Source: DASPKX01 sp035627835 (GTDB taxonomy: Bacteria; Verrucomicrobiota; Verrucomicrobiia; Limisphaerales; SXQI01). Taken from it: 64,000 nt of DNA. Every line of letters starts with the position of its first letter. Within the stretch, counting starts at the first letter, position 1. The translations under genes and the position numbers were made by a program. The notes beneath the pieces were generated by a model that made no database searches, was not told the DNA's origin, and saw only the letters and a program-made list of their open reading frames with translations. Location: contig DASPKX010000182.1 in the NCBI GenBank assembly GCA_035627835.1, positions 24,009 through 88,008 on the forward strand. Reading direction: 5' to 3'. This document shows positions 34,582 through 43,357 of this stretch, piece by piece.

Positions 34582-37188
34582 GTGCGCCCCCAAAATCACC
34601 TTCCGGTCTGGCAAGTCCGTGACCAGATTCTATCGGCATTTGAGAGCGGCAATCGCCTCGTTCTAGTCGCTCCCACCGGCTCTGGAAAAACGACCCAGGT
34701 GCCGCAGATGATGCTCGACAGCGGATTGGCTGGGCATAAAAAGGTCGTCGTTCTGCAACCGCGCCGCGTGGCGGCAAGAACAGTGGCCGCTCGCGTGGCC
34801 TGGGAGCGTGAGTCCCAGATAGGCGCCGAAGTCGGCTATCAAATCCGCTTTGAGGATTTCACCAGCCTCGGCACACGCATATCATTCATCACAGAAGGCA
34901 TTCTTACGCGCTGGCTGCAGGATGATGCGGCGCTTAATGATGTTGGCGTCATTCTCTTCGATGAGTTCCATGAGCGGAATATCCTAAGTGATGTCGGCCT
35001 GGCGTTGGTGAAGCGGATCCAGGAGACCACGCGGCCAGACCTGAAGCTCGGCGTCATGTCCGCGACTCTGGAGGCGGAGCCGGTGGCCGCATATCTGGGC
35101 GGCTGCCCCGTTCTGATCTCGGAGGGACAATCTCACCCAGTGCAGGTGAAGTTCCTCTCCCATGCAGATGATCGCCCGATTACCGAGCAAGCCGCTGACC
35201 TCGTGGAGAGCATCGTCAATTCGGGGGAGCCAGGTGACATCCTGGTGTTCATGCCCGGCATGGGGGAGATCAACGCCACCATCAACGCCTGCCGCGCCGC
35301 TCGCACTCACGAGTCACTTGCTCTGATTCCATTGCATGGCGAATTGCCCGCGGAGGAGCAGGACCGTGCTTTCGCCCCAAATCCACTCCGGAAGGTCGTC
35401 GTCTCAACCAATGTCGCTGAGACATCCGTCACCATTGACGGCATTCTGCATGTCATTGACAGCGGTCTCGCGCGGGTGGCCCGCTATGATTCGGAGCGCG
35501 GGATCAACACGCTGTTTCTGGAGCCGATCAGCCGCGCCTCATCCGACCAACGGCGTGGCCGCGCCGGCCGCACCGCCCCGGGCGTATGCCACCGCCTCTG
35601 GACGGAGAGCAACCACCTCAACCGTCCCGAGAAGAACACGCCCGAGATCCAGCGCGCGGACCTCGCTGAAGTCACACTTCTCCTCCACTCGCTCGGCATT
35701 AAACGGGCCTCGGAATTCGATTGGTTAGACAGGCCTGACCCCGCGGCGATCCAGCGCGCGGAACGGTTGCTCATTAGCCTTGGCGCATTGCGTCCTCCAG
35801 CGATCGGCAGCGGGGATGAAGGAGCCTCCGATATCACTCAAATCGGCAGGCTCATGCTTCGCATGCCGATGCATCCGCGTTACTCGCGGATGATCATAGA
35901 AGCCTCAAAGCACGGCATCGTTCCACCGGCTGCCCTCTGCGCTGCCTTGGTCAGCGGCCGCGACATTCTGATGCGCGTTGGCCGCGAAGACACTCGCATT
36001 AAAGAAGCTCGAGAGCTGTTTGAAGCCAGCCAGGACTCCGATTTCTACACGCTCATGCGCGCATTTGAATTTGCGCGCAAAAGCAATTTCGCCGTCGAGC
36101 CCTGCCGCCGCTATGGCATCCATGCGCAGACAGCACGCCAGGTCGAGCAGACCTGGCAGCAAATTCTCGATGTCGCCCAGAAGAATCGTCTTTGGGACTC
36201 GAAAGCTCCCGCGCCTGCAGCGCAAGCGTCACCTGAGCAAGGGGACCCTTTGCTTCGCTCCATCATGACGGGCTTTCCGGACCAACTCTGCCGCCGCCGC
36301 GACCAGGGCACCCTGGAATGCGACCTCACCGAAGGGCGCACCGGGACACTCGCGCGCGAGAGCGTGGTGCAAAATTCCAAGCTCTTCGTCGCTGCCGTCA
36401 TTCGCGAGATTGAATCGCGCGCTCGCGATGGGCTCACGCTTCTCACGTTGGCCAGCGCGGTCAAACGGGAATGGCTGGAAGAGATCTTCCCGCAGCATCT
36501 CACGACGCGCATCGAGCACGTTTACGATCAGACGCACAAACGAGTGGCCGCCGTTCAGTTCGTTCGCTTCCTCGACCTCACGATCGAGGCTGCTGCAGCA
36601 AAAGACTTCGATGACGCCGAATGCGGCAAATGCCTTGCAGCCGCCTGGTCGCGAGAAAAACTCACACTTCCACTTCTCAACCATGAGGTGAAGCAGATGA
36701 TCGCGCGTGTCACCCTCGTTGCGAAATCTGTTCCCGAACTCGGCATCGAGCCTCTCACCCCCGTGCGCATCCAACAGATTATTGCGGTGGCGCTCAAGGG
36801 GATCACGCTCGCGAAAGAGGCTCAAGCGGTTCCACTCGTTCCGGTGTTCAAAGAACAGATCGGGCGCGACGTAATGAAATACGTGGAGGAAGCTGCTCCC
36901 GCAGCGATCCGGTGGCCTGCAGACAAAGCCTACAAACTCACCTATCCTGAACTCGCAGAGGATGGGGAACCCGCTCCTCCCGAGCTGCAGTTCAAGCTGC
37001 ACGAATGTTTCAGCGCCACATCGCATCCCACCATTTGCGAGGGGAGAGTCCCGGTGACCTTATGGCTGAGCGCGCCGGATGGGAAACGCCTTCAGAGCAC
37101 CACGGACTGGCCTCGTTTCAAATCTGTGGAGTATCCCAAACTGCGCTCGGCCCTGCAGAAGAAATATCCCGGCGTGGCCTGGCTCTAG
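34582..37188 (+). CDS. hrpB: ATP-dependent helicase HrpB
   Basis: GTG at 34582, behind AAGG at 34571-34574, is preferred. The longer frame from 34417 only overlaps the TMEM14 gene. The 868-residue protein has helicase motif I GSGKTT (33-38), the DEAH-like box DEFHER (127-132), SAT in VMSATLEAE, TNVAETSVTIDGI, and QRRGRAGR (motif VI). The C-terminal part, with VTLWLSAPDGKRLQSTTDWP and KKYPGVAWL, matches the HrpB-specific end (...LqsT.Dl..fW...Yp.v...l...YP...W). It is an RNA helicase of DExH family with unclear cellular target. Length fits HrpB (about 820). Confidence 0.92.
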   Translation: MRPQNHLPVWQVRDQILSAFESGNRLVLVAPTGSGKTTQVPQMMLDSGLAGHKKVVVLQPRRVAARTVAARVAWERESQIGAEVGYQIRFEDFTSLGTRISFITEGILTRWLQDDAALNDVGVILFDEFHERNILSDVGLALVKRIQETTRPDLKLGVMSATLEAEPVAAYLGGCPVLISEGQSHPVQVKFLSHADDRPITEQAADLVESIVNSGEPGDILVFMPGMGEINATINACRAARTHESLALIPLHGELPAEEQDRAFAPNPLRKVVVSTNVAETSVTIDGILHVIDSGLARVARYDSERGINTLFLEPISRASSDQRRGRAGRTAPGVCHRLWTESNHLNRPEKNTPEIQRADLAEVTLLLHSLGIKRASEFDWLDRPDPAAIQRAERLLISLGALRPPAIGSGDEGASDITQIGRLMLRMPMHPRYSRMIIEASKHGIVPPAALCAALVSGRDILMRVGREDTRIKEARELFEASQDSDFYTLMRAFEFARKSNFAVEPCRRYGIHAQTARQVEQTWQQILDVAQKNRLWDSKAPAPAAQASPEQGDPLLRSIMTGFPDQLCRRRDQGTLECDLTEGRTGTLARESVVQNSKLFVAAVIREIESRARDGLTLLTLASAVKREWLEEIFPQHLTTRIEHVYDQTHKRVAAVQFVRFLDLTIEAAAAKDFDDAECGKCLAAAWSREKLTLPLLNHEVKQMIARVTLVAKSVPELGIEPLTPVRIQQIIAVALKGITLAKEAQAVPLVPVFKEQIGRDVMKYVEEAAPAAIRWPADKAYKLTYPELAEDGEPAPPELQFKLHECFSATSHPTICEGRVPVTLWLSAPDGKRLQSTTDWPRFKSVEYPKLRSALQKKYPGVAWL

Positions 37189-37220
37189 ATTTCAGCAAAA
37201 GCGGGAGAAGCGACTCCTCA

Positions 37221-37320
37221 TGTAGCCTCAACCTTTAGGTTGAGTTCTCTGAATTCCGCGCAACTTAAAAGTTGCGGCTACAAGGGAGAGGGGCCGCGCA
37301 ATTTAAAAGTCCCCTGAAAT
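37221..37320. repeat. Nested palindromic repeat with partial degenerate copy
   Basis: The unit at 37221-37282 is bounded by TGTAGCC and GGCTACA and contains two internal hairpins: CTCAACC/GGTTGAG around TTTA, and CAACTT/AAGTTG around AA. A second, degraded half-copy (CCGCGCAATTTAAAAGT) follows at 37294-37310. It lies in the 202-bp gap between hrpB and the response regulator, and resembles a small REP-like element or a nonautonomous repeat. Confidence 0.65.
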
Positions 37321-37390
37321 CGCGCCACAGACTGCATCCTCCCTTCTATTCATTTGGAAATCGTCGGCATGGAATGTATCTTCATTCCTG

Positions 37391-37978
37391 ATGCAGACGG
37401 TGATCGTTGCCGATGACGATGCGGTGAACCTTCGGTTGGTTGGATCACTCGTTTCAACGTGGGATTACTATCCGATCCTCTGCTCCAATGCGGACCAGGC
37501 GCTGAAAGAGGCGCGATCCACGCATGGCCCACTCATCTTTGTGCTCGATTGGAATATGCCCGGCACCGATGGGATGGAGTTGGCCAAAACCCTCAAGAAA
37601 CTCAATCCCGCCCATTACATCCTGATGCTTTCATCGAGGGTTTCGAATGCCGATCTTACGCGCGCGCTTGAGGATGGCGCCGACGACTACCTGCGAAAGC
37701 CATTTGAACCCACCGAACTTCGGGCGCGTGTTCTGGCTGGGCACCGCACCATTCAACTTAACGTGCGGCTTCAGCAGAAGATCGCCGAACTCGAAGAAAC
37801 GCTCGCTCGCGTGCAACAGCTCGAAAGCCTTTTGCCCATCTGCATGCATTGCAAAAAAATCCGGGATCCAGAGCAGCGATGGACGTCTGTGGAGCACTAC
37901 ATTTCCGCGCGAACGCAAAGCCGCTTTACCCACGGCATCTGCCCGGAATGCTTGGAGCGGATGCGAACCGAGCTTTAA
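37391..37978 (+). CDS. Response regulator with C-terminal Cys-rich module
   Basis: 195 residues. Receiver domain: acidic pocket DDD (8-10), phosphoacceptor Asp53 in VLDWNMPGTDG, then SSR (81-83) and Lys103 in LRKPFEP. A coiled-coil linker (IAELEETLARVQQLESL, 131-147) leads to a C-terminal module LLPICMHCKKIRDP (Cys151, Cys154) and FTHGICPECLERM (His181, Cys184, Cys187) with WTSVEHYIS between. This module is seen behind receiver and kinase domains in many bacteria and its four cysteines could bind zinc. There is no DNA-binding domain and no kinase next to it, so the partner is unknown. Confidence 0.9.
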   Translation: MQTVIVADDDAVNLRLVGSLVSTWDYYPILCSNADQALKEARSTHGPLIFVLDWNMPGTDGMELAKTLKKLNPAHYILMLSSRVSNADLTRALEDGADDYLRKPFEPTELRARVLAGHRTIQLNVRLQQKIAELEETLARVQQLESLLPICMHCKKIRDPEQRWTSVEHYISARTQSRFTHGICPECLERMRTEL

Positions 37979-38023
37979 GAGCGCCAGCTTAGGGCGTATG
38001 GCGCTGTATCGCGGCCTGCATCG

Positions 38024-38539
38024 TTACAACCGTTGCAGAACCATGCGTGTGTTGTGCACCATCTTGCCGTCCATAAACGCTTCAGAGGTCTCAGTCCAGA
38101 CCCCCTTCTCATCAATGGTGATGGTGTTCTGGACGCGAACGGGCCCGTGTTGAAAACTCCACTCGAACTTTGAGCCGTTCACTTTTAGCTCGGTTTCAAC
38201 AAAGTTCCCGGCGTTCCAGGCACGGATCTTGTAGGTGTGGCTCGCCTGATCGTAGGAGACCACGCCAAGCGCATTAAACGCGACTGTGCCAGCTCCATCA
38301 CGGCCCGTGCCTTCAATCACGAGAACCAGCCCATCCAGTTTGTAAGCGACTTCCTCCGTCTGCTTGAGCGGCAGCGGATCTCCGGCAGCGCGCATGACCG
38401 TCGCGTTCCCTTTCCACTGCCCAACAAGCGGGCTGAGCTTTTGCATCGCGGCCTTTTGAGGAGTGGTGTCAGGCCGGTGCTGCGCCTGAGCGGGCACGAA
38501 CATAAGCAAGGCAAGCAAGGAGGAGAGTATTAGATTCAT
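38024..38539 (-). CDS. DUF1579-type secreted protein
   Basis: The Met at 38539 (MNLILSSLLALLMFVPAQAQ) gives a signal peptide, so the upstream extension is excluded (171 aa). The mature domain has MQKLSPLVGQWKGNATVMRA, then LDGLVLVIEGTGRDG, TVAFNALGVVSYDQASHTYK and FEWSFQHGPVRVQNTITIDE. This is the DUF1579 pattern (l..lvG.W.g......g........r......g.fl.........g...f...g...yd). The barrel likely binds a small hydrophobic ligand, unproven. It lies 53 bp downstream of the AraC-like gene on the same strand, so possibly in its operon. Confidence 0.75.
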   Translation of the reverse strand: MNLILSSLLALLMFVPAQAQHRPDTTPQKAAMQKLSPLVGQWKGNATVMRAAGDPLPLKQTEEVAYKLDGLVLVIEGTGRDGAGTVAFNALGVVSYDQASHTYKIRAWNAGNFVETELKVNGSKFEWSFQHGPVRVQNTITIDEKGVWTETSEAFMDGKMVHNTRMVLQRL

Positions 38540-38592
38540 CAGACGAAATTCTATGCACGCGGTGAGCGCGCGTATTGAACGAAAGTGACATT

Positions 38593-39387
38593 TCAAGTGC
38601 GTGCATCGACGTGCTCAATCTGACGCAGGTAGTGATGCACCAGGGCAGGTGGCCAACCGTAGATGTCGCGAAACTCCCGTGCCATATGCGCCTGGTCGGC
38701 AAAGCCTGCGGCTCCTGAGAGGTCCACCCAACCAGGCTCCGCCCGACGCAAGGCTTCGGAGCACGCTTCACGGAGCCGGCGAAGACGAGCGAACTCTTTA
38801 GGAGTAAGACCAGTGGCGGCGTAGAACCGGCGAAGCGCCTGCCGATAACTGAGATCGACCTGCGCCAGCAAAGGTTTGATCTGCAAGGAACCTTTGGACC
38901 TCACGATCTCCGCCGCCAGTAGGGCAACTATCAAGTCCGGCTTCCTTCCCGCCTTCGACACAAGACCGAGGAAATACTGGTCAACGGTGTCGAGGCTCGC
39001 GCCGCGCATTGTTTCAGCAAAGCTATCGTTGTCCAAGGGTTGAACTTTGTCGCGGAGCGTGGGCACATCGACGCCGAGGATCGAACCGGCTGCGCCGGGA
39101 ACAAAGCGGATGCCAGAGTAAGTGGCGCCGGCAACGACGGGCACTTGCAGAGCGCGCATGCGTGGACCGATGAGAACGGCCTTCCGGGAGGGAAGCCAGC
39201 AGAGGGACACCGTGCCATCCGGAGGGATCGTGTGAAGGCCATTGCCAGCTTGAGTCGCAGAACGCGCAGTAAACTTCCAATAACAACTGATGTGATTGCG
39301 CAGATCCGGGTGCGGAGAGAATTCCTCGTAAAGCACACCATCTTGATAACCCCCATAAAGAGGAACGCAAAGCGCTTTGACCCACAC
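38593..39387 (-). CDS. AraC family transcription regulator
   Basis: 264 residues. The N-terminal ~150 residues form an AraC sensor domain of the DUF6597 type (HPDLRNHISCYWKF..., HTIPPDGTVSLCWLPSR, SGIRFVPGAAGSILGVDVPT). The C-terminal HTH domain shows the usual AraC layout: IKPLLAQVDLSYRQALRRFY, GLTPKEFARLRRLREACSEA and LSGAAGFADQAHMAREFRDI YGW. It presumably regulates the DUF1579 gene that follows and perhaps other loci. Inducer unknown. Confidence 0.88.
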   Translation of the reverse strand: MWVKALCVPLYGGYQDGVLYEEFSPHPDLRNHISCYWKFTARSATQAGNGLHTIPPDGTVSLCWLPSRKAVLIGPRMRALQVPVVAGATYSGIRFVPGAAGSILGVDVPTLRDKVQPLDNDSFAETMRGASLDTVDQYFLGLVSKAGRKPDLIVALLAAEIVRSKGSLQIKPLLAQVDLSYRQALRRFYAATGLTPKEFARLRRLREACSEALRRAEPGWVDLSGAAGFADQAHMAREFRDIYGWPPALVHHYLRQIEHVDART

Positions 39388-39695
39388 TCCCCTACGCCTC
39401 CTCTTGAGATCAGCGCGTGCGGGGCGTCAGCTCGAAGGTGAGCCGCACAACTAGAAGGGTAAAAGCAGGAAAGGCGGGGCTCGCCGAAACGAGAACCGCC
39501 TCAACCTAAGCGCGTATGGATTTCTCCCCACCGCTGCTCGCGTGTCGGGTTCCCAGGGAATCCTGTCACGCTGGGATGAAGGTAGATTCTGGGCGGGCTC
39601 CCTGCCATCAGGGTTCATCCCGAACGTCGATTCAGGAAACCCTCACTGCGGAGGGTAGTGCGGAGAAGTTGGCACACCCGGGCAAACGCCCCAGC
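39388..39695. other. Intergenic region with repeat element, 308 bp
   Basis: This gap lies between the divergent AraC start and the gatB stop. Open frames here lack family features. It contains the repeat copy at 39605-39636 and an inverted repeat, GGGATGAA (39573-39580) against TTCATCCC (39614-39621). No gene is called. Confidence 0.6.
39605..39636. repeat. Dispersed repeat, copy 2
   Basis: Matches 17657-17688 at about 25 of 33 aligned positions. Its TTCATCCC is also complementary to GGGATGAA at 39573-39580, giving a long hairpin with a 33-nt loop. Confidence 0.5.
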
Positions 39696-41120
39696 TTAAG
39701 CCTGCAGCTTCTTTTCGAGAAGCTCGCCCACAGCGTTGGGGTTCGCCTTGCCTTTGCTCAGCTTCATAACCTGCCCTTTGAGGAAGTTGAGCGCGGCAGG
39801 CTTGCCTGCTTTGTAATCCGCCACAGACTTGGGATTGGCCGCAATAGCTTCGTCGCAGAAGGCTTCGATCGCGCCGCCGTCGGTCACTTGCACCAGCCCC
39901 TTTTTGTCAACAATCGCTCTGGGCGAATCGCCGCTCGCGAACATGTCAGCGAACACATCCTGCGCAATTTTCGTGCTGATGGTGTTCGCCTCAACCAATC
40001 CAATAAGCTCAAGGATGTGCTCGGGCGGGAACTTCAGATCGCCTAAAGCGCTGCCAGTTTCGGTGAGCTTTGCGCGAAGGTTGTTGATCACCCAATTGGC
40101 GACGGCTTTGGGATTGCGAGCCCGGCGCGCGATGCCTTCGAAGTAGTCGCCCAGGGGGACGTCATCGACGAATGTTTGCGCATCCGAGAGTGGAAGCTGG
40201 TAATCGCGCATGAAGCGCTGCTTCTTGGCAAGTGGCAGCTCAACCACGCGAGCTTTTACCCCTGCGATCCATGCATCGTCCGGCGCAAAGGGCATCAGGT
40301 CAGGCTCAGGAAAATAGCGATAGTCGTGCGCCTGCTCTTTTGTGCGCATCGTCTCGGTGATGCCGGAAATGTCATCCCAGCGGCGTGTTTCCTGGTTGAG
40401 CTTGCCGCCCTTCTTCACCACCTCAATCTGCCTCGGGATCTCATAATCCAGCGCGCGGCGCACACCGCTGAAGCTGTTCATGTTCTTGATCTCGATCTTC
40501 GCGCCCAGCTCCTTCTGGCCTTTGGGGCGCACGCTCACGTTCACGTCGCAGCGGACCATCCCCTTCTCCATGTCGCAATCGCTGACGCCGCCGTAGATGA
40601 GAATGTCTTTCAGCGCGTTCAGATAAGCGTAAGCCATTTCGGAGCTGGTGATGTCTGGCTCAGAGACGATTTCCAAAAGGGGCACGCCCGCGCGGTTGAA
40701 GTCCACGCCGCTATGGCGCTCAAAATGCGAGTTCTTGCCGACGTCCTCCTCCAAATGGGCTCGGGTGATGCGCACCTTCGCAAGCTGTCCCTCAAACTCG
40801 AATTCCACAAAGCCGTTCAGCGTGGACGGCTTGTCGTATTGGGTGATCTGGTAGTTCTTCGAGGCGTCGGGATAAAAGTAATTCTTGCGATCGAACTTGG
40901 CGTAGCGAGCCACTTCGCAGTTGAGCAGGAACCCAGTCAAAGCCGTGAGCTTAAGCGCCTCTTCATTGGCGACAGGCAGCACACCGGGGAAGCCAAGGCA
41001 GACAGGGCAGACGTTTGTGTTGGGAGCCGCCCCGAATTCGTTGGCGCAGCCGCACCACATTTTCGAGCGGGTCTTGAGCTGGACATGCGTCTCAAGGCCG
41101 ATGACTGCTTCGTATTCCAT
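39696..41120 (-). CDS. gatB: Asp-tRNA(Asn)/Glu-tRNA(Gln) amidotransferase subunit B
   Basis: Start at 41120 (MEYEAVIGLETHVQL) gives 474 residues, the usual length. The frame to 41168 adds an unsupported stretch. Motifs: VIGLETHVQLKTRSKMWCGC, CPVCLGFPGVLPV, KNYFYPDASKNYQITQYDKP, ARITRAHLEEDVGK-like HLEEDVGK, FNRAGVPLLEIVSEPDI and KIEIKNMNSFSGVRRALDYE. The C-terminal YqeY-like domain ends the protein. With GatA and GatC it converts misacylated Glu-tRNA(Gln) or Asp-tRNA(Asn). The gatA stop lies 14 bp upstream in the same operon. Confidence 0.98.
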   Translation of the reverse strand: MEYEAVIGLETHVQLKTRSKMWCGCANEFGAAPNTNVCPVCLGFPGVLPVANEEALKLTALTGFLLNCEVARYAKFDRKNYFYPDASKNYQITQYDKPSTLNGFVEFEFEGQLAKVRITRAHLEEDVGKNSHFERHSGVDFNRAGVPLLEIVSEPDITSSEMAYAYLNALKDILIYGGVSDCDMEKGMVRCDVNVSVRPKGQKELGAKIEIKNMNSFSGVRRALDYEIPRQIEVVKKGGKLNQETRRWDDISGITETMRTKEQAHDYRYFPEPDLMPFAPDDAWIAGVKARVVELPLAKKQRFMRDYQLPLSDAQTFVDDVPLGDYFEGIARRARNPKAVANWVINNLRAKLTETGSALGDLKFPPEHILELIGLVEANTISTKIAQDVFADMFASGDSPRAIVDKKGLVQVTDGGAIEAFCDEAIAANPKSVADYKAGKPAALNFLKGQVMKLSKGKANPNAVGELLEKKLQA

Positions 41121-41133
41121 CGCAGTAATATGG

Positions 41134-42609
41134 TTACTTGTTCGCCGCTGAAATGGGCGGCTTTTCACGGCGCCAGTTCACGCTCTGCTCGTAAGCATGC
41201 GCGAGGCGGAACAGAGTGCTTTCCCCAAAGGGTTTTCCGAGGAGCTGCAGGCCAATCGGCAGCTTTGGGTTGGAGGTGAATCCGCAAGGCAGGCTGATCC
41301 CGCTGATTCCCGCCAGGTTGCAAGAAATCGTGAAAATGTCCGAAAGATACATCTGCAGCGGGTCGCTCGATTTCTCACCGGCTTTAAAGGCCGCTGTCGG
41401 AGTGGTCGGGGTGACGATAGCGTCCACTTTCTCGAAAGCTTTCAGGAAATCCTGCCGAATCAATGTCCGAACTTTTTGCGCGCGCAAGTAATAGGCGTCG
41501 TAGTAACCGCTGCTCAGCACATAGGTGCCAAGGATAACGCGACGCTTCACTTCTGGGCCGAAGCCAGCTCCGCGAGTCTTGCTGTAAAGCTCGATCGGAT
41601 CGTTGCCATCAACGCGCTGCCCGTAACGAATTCCATCAAACCGAGCGAGGTTGGCGCTCGCCTCAGCGGTGGCCACGATGTAGTAGGTCGCCACTGCGTA
41701 TTCCGTGTGCGGCAGCGAAACTTCCTGGACCTCAACCCCGAGCTTTTGCAGTTGCTCGACGGCGGCTTGAACTGCGCGGGATACTTCCGGGTCGAGGCCG
41801 CCGACCATGTATTCCTTCGCGATGCCAAGCTTGAGCCCGCGAACATCCTGCTTCAGGTGCAGGCGGTAATCGGGCACTTCCTCCGGAACACTGCTCGAAT
41901 CGCGAGGGTCGATTCCGCTGATCACTTGCGTGAGCAACGCGGCGTCTTCAACGCTCTTGGTGAACGGGCCAATCTGGTCCAGCGACGAAGCAAAAGCGAC
42001 GAGGCCGTAGCGGGAGACGCGCCCGTAAGTGGGCTTAACACCGACGCAGCCACAGAACGCGGCGGGCTGGCGAATAGAGCCACCTGTGTCCGATCCCAAG
42101 CTGGCGAGACATTGATCGGCCGCAACGGCTGCAGCCGAACCGCCAGAAGAGCCGCCGGGAACGCGGTCGAGATCCCAGGGATTGCGCGTATGCCCAAAAG
42201 CCGAATTCTCTGTGGAGCTGCCCATGGCGAATTCATCCATGTTGCAGCGGCCGAAAATGACGGCGCCCGCGTTTTTTAACTTCTGGGTGACGGTCGCGTC
42301 GTACGGCGAAATAAACTTCGCGAGAATCTTTGAAGCGCAACCCAGAGGCTGGCCTTTGACCGCGATGACATCCTTCATCGCCAGCGGGATGCCGAGCAGC
42401 GGCTTATCGTTGGCCTCGCCTGATCTGCGCGCGGCATCCGCGGCATCGGCCTGGCGCAACGCATCTTCAGCATCGACATGAAGGAAAGCGCGCAACTTGG
42501 GATCTGTGGCCTGAATTTGGTTCAGGCACGATTCCATGAGCTGCCGGGCGCTGATCTCGCCGTTGCGCAGGCGCGGCAAAGTCTCTGTGATGGTGGCTTG
42601 GTTGAGCAT
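41134..42609 (-). CDS. gatA: Amidotransferase subunit A (amidase)
   Basis: 491 residues. The amidase signature triad has Lys79 (LAMKDVIAVKG), cis-Ser154 (GGSSGGSAAAVAA) and nucleophile Ser178 (GSDTGGSIRQPAAF), the same numbering as in well-studied GatA proteins. The C-terminal half has YYIVATAEASANLARFDGIR and GVIFGRCNMDEFAMGSSTEN-like motifs (AVIFGRCNMDEFAMGSSTEN). It releases ammonia from glutamine for delivery to GatB. It follows gatC with a 21-bp gap and precedes gatB. Confidence 0.98.
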   Translation of the reverse strand: MLNQATITETLPRLRNGEISARQLMESCLNQIQATDPKLRAFLHVDAEDALRQADAADAARRSGEANDKPLLGIPLAMKDVIAVKGQPLGCASKILAKFISPYDATVTQKLKNAGAVIFGRCNMDEFAMGSSTENSAFGHTRNPWDLDRVPGGSSGGSAAAVAADQCLASLGSDTGGSIRQPAAFCGCVGVKPTYGRVSRYGLVAFASSLDQIGPFTKSVEDAALLTQVISGIDPRDSSSVPEEVPDYRLHLKQDVRGLKLGIAKEYMVGGLDPEVSRAVQAAVEQLQKLGVEVQEVSLPHTEYAVATYYIVATAEASANLARFDGIRYGQRVDGNDPIELYSKTRGAGFGPEVKRRVILGTYVLSSGYYDAYYLRAQKVRTLIRQDFLKAFEKVDAIVTPTTPTAAFKAGEKSSDPLQMYLSDIFTISCNLAGISGISLPCGFTSNPKLPIGLQLLGKPFGESTLFRLAHAYEQSVNWRREKPPISAANK

Positions 42610-42630
42610 CGGGAAGAAAGTTGGAGGGCC

Positions 42631-42918
42631 TTATTCCACAATTTTCGGAACAAGGAAGAGGCCGTTGGCCTTCGCGGGAGCATTGAAAAGAGCCTCTTCT
42701 GTGGGCATGGAAGGCCGCGGCTCGTCGGGCCGGACGACATTCACGAGCGGCACAGCGTGGGCGGTTGGCTCCACCTGGCTGACATCGAGTTGGTTAAGTT
42801 TTTCGATGTAGTTGAGGGTGGTTTTGAGCTGGCTGCCGATGGCTTGCTCCTCCTCCGGCGTGAGGCCGATACGCGCCAGAAAAGCGACGTATTTTACATC
42901 GATATCAACTGCTGCCAT
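42631..42918 (-). CDS. gatC: Amidotransferase subunit C
   Basis: 95 residues: IDVKYVAFLARIGLTPEEEQ, a helix LKTTLNYIEKLNQLDVSQVE, then PTAHAVPLVNVVRPDEPRPS and FLVPKIVE at the end. These are the typical GatC motifs (vAkLArL.l.eeE...l...l..il.yie.L...D...veP.......lRpD.......L...ap.....f.VP.v). GatC stabilises GatA against GatB. It begins 8 bp after the HPr gene stop, so the four genes form a single tight operon on the minus strand. Confidence 0.97.
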   Translation of the reverse strand: MAAVDIDVKYVAFLARIGLTPEEEQAIGSQLKTTLNYIEKLNQLDVSQVEPTAHAVPLVNVVRPDEPRPSMPTEEALFNAPAKANGLFLVPKIVE

Positions 42919-42926
42919 GAAGCCCC

Positions 42927-43229
42927 TTATTCCTCGTCGAACTTGCGCTTGAGAAGAGCTTCAATTTCGGAGACTGCCTGCCCGGCATCGCTGCCGATAG
43001 CGTGGACCTTTAAGCGGCAGCCTGGGCCTGCGGCGAGCATCATAAGGCCCATGATACTTTTCCCGTTAACGCGCTCGCCATCCTTCTCCACGAAAATCTC
43101 TGAACTGAAGCGATTTGCGATCTTTACGAACATCGCGGCGGGCCGAGCGTGAACACCAAGCTTGTTCGTGACGACCAGGTCCTTCGTCACTTCCTTTTCT
43201 GTTTCGGATGATTTGCGTGCCGCGCTCAT
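42927..43229 (-). CDS. ptsH: HPr phosphocarrier protein
   Basis: 100 residues with an N-terminal extension of about 15 charged residues. The HPr fold carries the phosphorylated His27 in KLGVHARPAAMFVKI and the regulatory Ser58 in VNGKSIMGLMMLAAGPG. Both active sites are thus present, compatible with EI-dependent His phosphorylation and HPrK-dependent Ser phosphorylation. No EI, HPrK or PTS permease gene is nearby. Its place directly before gatC, with 8 bp spacing, is unusual for HPr and suggests co-transcription. Confidence 0.93.
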   Translation of the reverse strand: MSAARKSSETEKEVTKDLVVTNKLGVHARPAAMFVKIANRFSSEIFVEKDGERVNGKSIMGLMMLAAGPGCRLKVHAIGSDAGQAVSEIEALLKRKFDEE

Positions 43230-43357
43230 TCAAATTCGCACCAGAGTTATTCCCCAATCCCATCGCTTTGGCCAATGAAAATTTGCGGCCGGGTTGGGCC
43301 AGCCGGTATATCGCGGAGGTTTACGTAGATGGCCGCAGCCGGTCGCCAGGAAGGGGG

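Noticed and set aside
40176..41279. Long plus-strand open frame of 367 codons
   Set aside because: It is antisense to gatB, has no recognisable domain and is a by-product of GC-rich codon bias in the real gene.
41197..42279. Long plus-strand open frame of 360 codons
   Set aside because: Antisense shadow of gatA, which has complete amidase motifs.
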